NCBI GenBank assembly: GCA_913061175.1
Contig: CAJXUF010000006.1
Span: 1 to 33,254 of the forward strand
Direction of reading: 5' to 3'
Source of the DNA: an uncultured Psychrobacter sp.
GTDB lineage: Bacteria > Pseudomonadota > Gammaproteobacteria > Pseudomonadales > Moraxellaceae
Length of the DNA stretch: 33,254 nt
A program made the position numbers and the translations under genes. Below, piece by piece: positions 29,856-33,254 of this stretch (positions are counted from its first letter, which is position 1; each line of letters starts with the position of its first letter). The notes under the pieces were generated by a model. It worked only from the letters and a program-made list of their open reading frames with translations, was not told the origin of the DNA and made no database searches.

Positions 29856-30833
29856 ATGCGTAGTGCTATTCATAACAGCTTTGGCAAACCTTCTGACGTA
29901 TTGAGCGTTGGCGACAGCCCCATGCCGCAGCCAGCTGCCAACGAAGTCCGTATCAAAACCATCCTCTCCCCTATTCATAACCATGACTTGCTAACCGTAA
30001 GTGGTCAATACGGCTATAAGCCTGAAATGCCAGCCATCGGTGGTAGTGAAGCGCTAGGTATTATCGATGCTGTGGGCGATGACGTGACAGACTTTAGTGT
30101 TGGTCAGCGTGTGGCGTGTGCCAGTGTGCATGAAACGTGGGCAGAGTATTTTGTCGCCCCTGCTAGTATGGTATTTAACATGCCTGATAGTATCGAAGAC
30201 GAGTTGGCTGCCCAGCTGATTGCTATGCCGTTGTCTGCCTTGATGCTATTAGAATTCTTGGAAGTAGATAGCGGTCAATGGATTATCCATAACGCTGCAA
30301 ATGGCGCTGTTGGTAAAACGCTTGCGATGCTAGCAGCAGCACGCGGTGTAAATACGATTAATCTCGTGCGTAGTAAAGACGCGATAGAAGAGCTGACCTC
30401 GCTCGGTATCAAAAACAATGTCGTCACAGCTGATGACGACTGGAAAGACCAAGTTCGCGCTATCATTGGTGATGACAAGATCACAGCAGCCGTCGATTCA
30501 GTCGGTGGTGAGTCGAGCAATGAGCTACTATCACTACTGGGTAGCAAAGGAACGCTGGTCTCATTCGGTATCATGTCAGGCAAGCCCATGGCACTGGACG
30601 CTGGTAGCTTGATCTTTAAGCAAGCCACTGTGAAAGGATTTTGGGGTAGCAAAACCAGCCAAGAAATGGATCTAGACAACAAACAACGTCTGATCACTGA
30701 GTTGCTAGAACGCGCATCGAATGGCGATTTGAAGCTACCGATCGAAGCCGTTTATAGCTTGGACGATATCGCAACCGCCGTCTCTGGAAAAGTACAATCA
30801 AGTAAAAAAGGCAAAGTTCTTTTAAAACCTTAA
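29856..30833 (+). CDS. MDR-family zinc-independent oxidoreductase (quinone oxidoreductase/enoyl reductase-like)
   Basis: IGGSEALGIIDAVGDDV, IIHNAANGAVGKTLAMLAAARGV, AAVDSVGG; upstream RBS AAAGGAA. Confidence 0.85.
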   Translation: MRSAIHNSFGKPSDVLSVGDSPMPQPAANEVRIKTILSPIHNHDLLTVSGQYGYKPEMPAIGGSEALGIIDAVGDDVTDFSVGQRVACASVHETWAEYFVAPASMVFNMPDSIEDELAAQLIAMPLSALMLLEFLEVDSGQWIIHNAANGAVGKTLAMLAAARGVNTINLVRSKDAIEELTSLGIKNNVVTADDDWKDQVRAIIGDDKITAAVDSVGGESSNELLSLLGSKGTLVSFGIMSGKPMALDAGSLIFKQATVKGFWGSKTSQEMDLDNKQRLITELLERASNGDLKLPIEAVYSLDDIATAVSGKVQSSKKGKVLLKP

Positions 30834-30896
30834 TTCCTACACTCACCTCCTAATTTCGTAATAAGGGCAAAAACCAGCGGTATTAGCAAATATAAG

Positions 30897-30938
30897 AAAG
30901 CCCATGTGTATTAGCGATAAGGTACGGTGGGCTTTTTT
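30897..30938 (+). terminator. Rho-independent terminator
   Basis: AAAGCCCA ... TGGGCTTTTTT hairpin. Confidence 0.65.
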
Positions 30939-31007
30939 AACCATTCTGCTGTAATAGTATCGCTAAGCCAATCAGCGCAAATAATAAGATTTAATAAGGA
31001 TATAACC

Positions 31008-32012
31008 ATGTCAAACGATACAACATTCAAAGCCTTAGTCGTTGAAGAAACCAGCGATGGTGAATTCAAAAAAAGCATTCAAGAGCGCAACGTTAGTGAC
31101 TTGCCAGAGAATGACTTGCTCATCGAAGTACATTATTCGTCGTTAAACTTTAAAGATGCGATGTCGGCTACTGGTAATAAACGAATCACCAAACAGTACC
31201 CACATACCCCTGGTATCGATGCCGCTGGCGTGGTCGTCAGTGATAAATCAGGCACGTTTGCTGTAGGGCAAGAAGTATTGGTATTCGGCTATGATCTCGG
31301 TATGGATACCGATGGTGGTCTCGGTCAAATGATCTCTATACCCGCAGAGTGGGCGCTAGCTTGTCCAGAAACGCTGACACTAAAAGAAGCAATGACCTAT
31401 GGTACAGGCGGCTTAACCGCAGCGCTAAGTGTGCAAAAGCTAGAAAAAATGGGTGCAAAACCAAGTGATGGCCCAGTTGCTGTCACTGGTGCAACAGGTG
31501 GCGTGGGTACGATCAGTATTGCTATCTTAAAGCAGCTCGGCTATGACGTGATTGCATTCTCAGGTAAGCCAGAGCAAAGCGAGCATTTAAAGGCATTGGG
31601 CGCAAGCGAAGTACGTCATCGTGACACTATCAATGAAATCGGTAACAAGCCTGTCGGCCGTGAGCTATGGGCCAATGCTATTGATACCATCGGTGGCGAC
31701 TACTTACCCAACCTACTCAAGCAAACCAAATCTGGCGGTGCGGTGACCAGTTGTGGCCTAGCAAGCGGCGCTGATTTTTCGATGTCAGTGATACCTTTTA
31801 TCACCCGCGCGGTGTCGCTATTGGGTATCGACTCGGTCTACATTCCACTGGCTGACAAAGAAGCCATTTGGAAACGTGTCGCCACGGATATGAAACTGCC
31901 TAATCTTGAAAGCTATGGTGAAGAGATTACGCTAGAACAAACGCCAGAATACCTAGATCGCTTTATGTCTAGCAAAGTGGTTGGACGTTATGTGGTGAAC
32001 GTGAAGGGTTAG
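31008..32012 (+). CDS. acuI: YhdH/YhfP-type quinone oxidoreductase (acrylyl-CoA reductase-like)
   Basis: FKALVVEE, SLNFKDAMSATGN, HTPGIDAAGVV, AVTGATGGVGTISIAILKQLGYDVIAFSGK; start revised from track ORF 30927 to the RBS-preceded ATG at 31008. Confidence 0.88.
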   Translation: MSNDTTFKALVVEETSDGEFKKSIQERNVSDLPENDLLIEVHYSSLNFKDAMSATGNKRITKQYPHTPGIDAAGVVVSDKSGTFAVGQEVLVFGYDLGMDTDGGLGQMISIPAEWALACPETLTLKEAMTYGTGGLTAALSVQKLEKMGAKPSDGPVAVTGATGGVGTISIAILKQLGYDVIAFSGKPEQSEHLKALGASEVRHRDTINEIGNKPVGRELWANAIDTIGGDYLPNLLKQTKSGGAVTSCGLASGADFSMSVIPFITRAVSLLGIDSVYIPLADKEAIWKRVATDMKLPNLESYGEEITLEQTPEYLDRFMSSKVVGRYVVNVKG

Positions 32013-32037
32013 GTTTTTAAGAGCTAGTTTTATAAAT

Positions 32038-32073
32038 AAAAGGCAGCATCTCTTTTGAGGTGCTGCCTTTTTT
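32038..32073 (+). terminator. Rho-independent terminator
   Basis: AAAGGCAGCA ... TGCTGCCTTTTTT hairpin. Confidence 0.85.
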
Positions 32074-32122
32074 GAAAATATTCACGATATTTTTAACGCT
32101 TATGCAGCACTTGAAAACAAGA

Positions 32123-32668
32123 TCACGTCGTATAATAGAAATACCAACCATCATGCAGCTCCGTTAGAGATACTACCGTAAGTCCATAAGGTGGTATCAT
32201 GTAGCCAACTTCGATATCATCATTTGGTGCTTTTAAGTAGCCAAACTCATTATCCAAAAAACCACCCATTGTTAGCACCAGATAACCATCTTCTCTAGCC
32301 ATATGAACGATACCTGAGCGATCCAGCTTCGTACGTAATTTAGCAACTTTTCCTGTATCTAAATTATCTGCCATAATCGTTCCAGCATAAGCAGTCGCTA
32401 TTTCTTTTTCGGTCTTATCTTTATCATCGTTAGAGATAAGTTGGTCATTAAGCACTTTGTGTTGCCGACGCATATCACTCATCTCATAAACATTAGCTTC
32501 TTGGCTGAGTGTATCTATGGTTTGCAAATTGCTTTTATTAAGCAAAAAATGTATGTGTTCGCCCGTACCGATCATTGATAGATAAAATGCGCTAATAGCA
32601 ACTATGGGGAATATCGCTAATGGTATATAAGAAGATGGCTTTCTAAATCCCTTACTAAATAAGTTCAA
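32123..32668 (-). CDS. Hypothetical membrane-anchored protein
   Basis: 181 aa ORF with one N-terminal TM segment (YIPLAIFPIVAISAFYLSMIG); no family recognised. Confidence 0.6.
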   Translation of the reverse strand: MNLFSKGFRKPSSYIPLAIFPIVAISAFYLSMIGTGEHIHFLLNKSNLQTIDTLSQEANVYEMSDMRRQHKVLNDQLISNDDKDKTEKEIATAYAGTIMADNLDTGKVAKLRTKLDRSGIVHMAREDGYLVLTMGGFLDNEFGYLKAPNDDIEVGYMIPPYGLTVVSLTELHDGWYFYYTT

Positions 32669-32905
32669 AACCGAAAACAGTAATCCATCGATGAGAAAGA
32701 AAGTAGACTTAAAATGGGTCCAAGAATTCCAAAGTATGGAGAATTAAGTAAGCTTACTACGAGAATAAACAGGCCAAGATATTTGGCGTATTTTTTATTT
32801 TTTGCTGTCCTAACAGTCTCACGCTAGGTTCTGATAGGGATAATATCTTAGTGTGAGTCTGTCCTGATCAAGATGAAATAAAGGTGTAATGACTGTGAAT
32901 ATTCA

Positions 32906-33001
32906 GATGAGAAGATCATCCTTGAGCAAACGCCTGAATAGTTATATCACCTTTTATCCAATAAGACGACAGGGCGTTATTTGGTGAACGTAAAGGGTTA
33001 G
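32906..33001 (+). pseudogene. Decayed duplicate of the 3' end of the YhdH-type gene
   Basis: 32 codons align without gaps to 31917-32012: DEKIILEQTPE*LYHLLSNKTTGRYLVNVKG* versus GEEITLEQTPEYLDRFMSSKVVGRYVVNVKG*; contains an in-frame stop. Confidence 0.88.
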
Positions 33002-33254
33002 GTTTAATCGTCCTATCTTAGAATATTTTTAACTAATATTTTAGAAGCGTTTGATGAGAAAATATAGTATGAGAATAAAGAATTATAACGTAATTAATAT
33101 TATAATCCTTTATTGATAGTGAATATATAATTTCCACTCTATAACTTTGCAAAACCATATTTTTCTTCGTTAATTTTTATATCTTATTCAAAACTAGCTT
33201 GAAGCTCTAAATAGTAATCTTTTTTCTTAAATATAACAGAATTAACGATATTGG

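Noticed and set aside
30275-30697. 140 aa minus-strand ORF antisense to the MDR oxidoreductase
   Set aside because: Low-complexity Ser/Leu-rich translation of the antisense frame of a well-supported gene; no family signal.
1-33254. Depletion of CGGCCG as evidence for the NotI-like enzyme's specificity
   Set aside because: Several CGGCCG occurrences are present (for example near 1339, 9688, 15004, 16762, 24772, 31656), so no avoidance is visible at this scale.

Overview
A 33.25 kb chromosomal window, probably a draft contig because base 1 begins inside an Illumina Nextera adapter. The gene content suggests a gammaproteobacterium, most likely Moraxellaceae/Psychrobacter (inference). Most of it is housekeeping: gshA, dsbB, NlpE-like lipoprotein, mpl, def, PLP decarboxylase, dapB, dnaJ, dsbC-like, rsuA, yigZ, yheT-like hydrolase, DsrE protein, nitronate monooxygenase, YgeA-like racemase, a complete oligopeptide ABC operon (oppABCDF order on the minus strand) and two MDR-family oxidoreductases. 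The accessory part is a convergent restriction-modification module at about 17.8-20.2 kb: a C5-cytosine methyltransferase with an N-terminal HTH-like extension, facing a NotI-family restriction endonuclease. Main observations: (1) methyltransferase motif IX is encoded in another reading frame between two compensating frameshifts, while the nuclease looks intact; (2) GGCC/GGCCGAA-containing inverted repeats lie upstream of both RM genes; (3) a 16-bp perfect match to the ParB-binding parS consensus lies inside yigZ, with two degenerate parS-like palindromes nearby; (4) a decayed duplicate of the 3' end of the YhdH-type gene lies about 0.9 kb downstream of the intact copy; (5) adapter sequence is present at the contig start. 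No tRNA, rRNA, CRISPR array or IS element was recognised.
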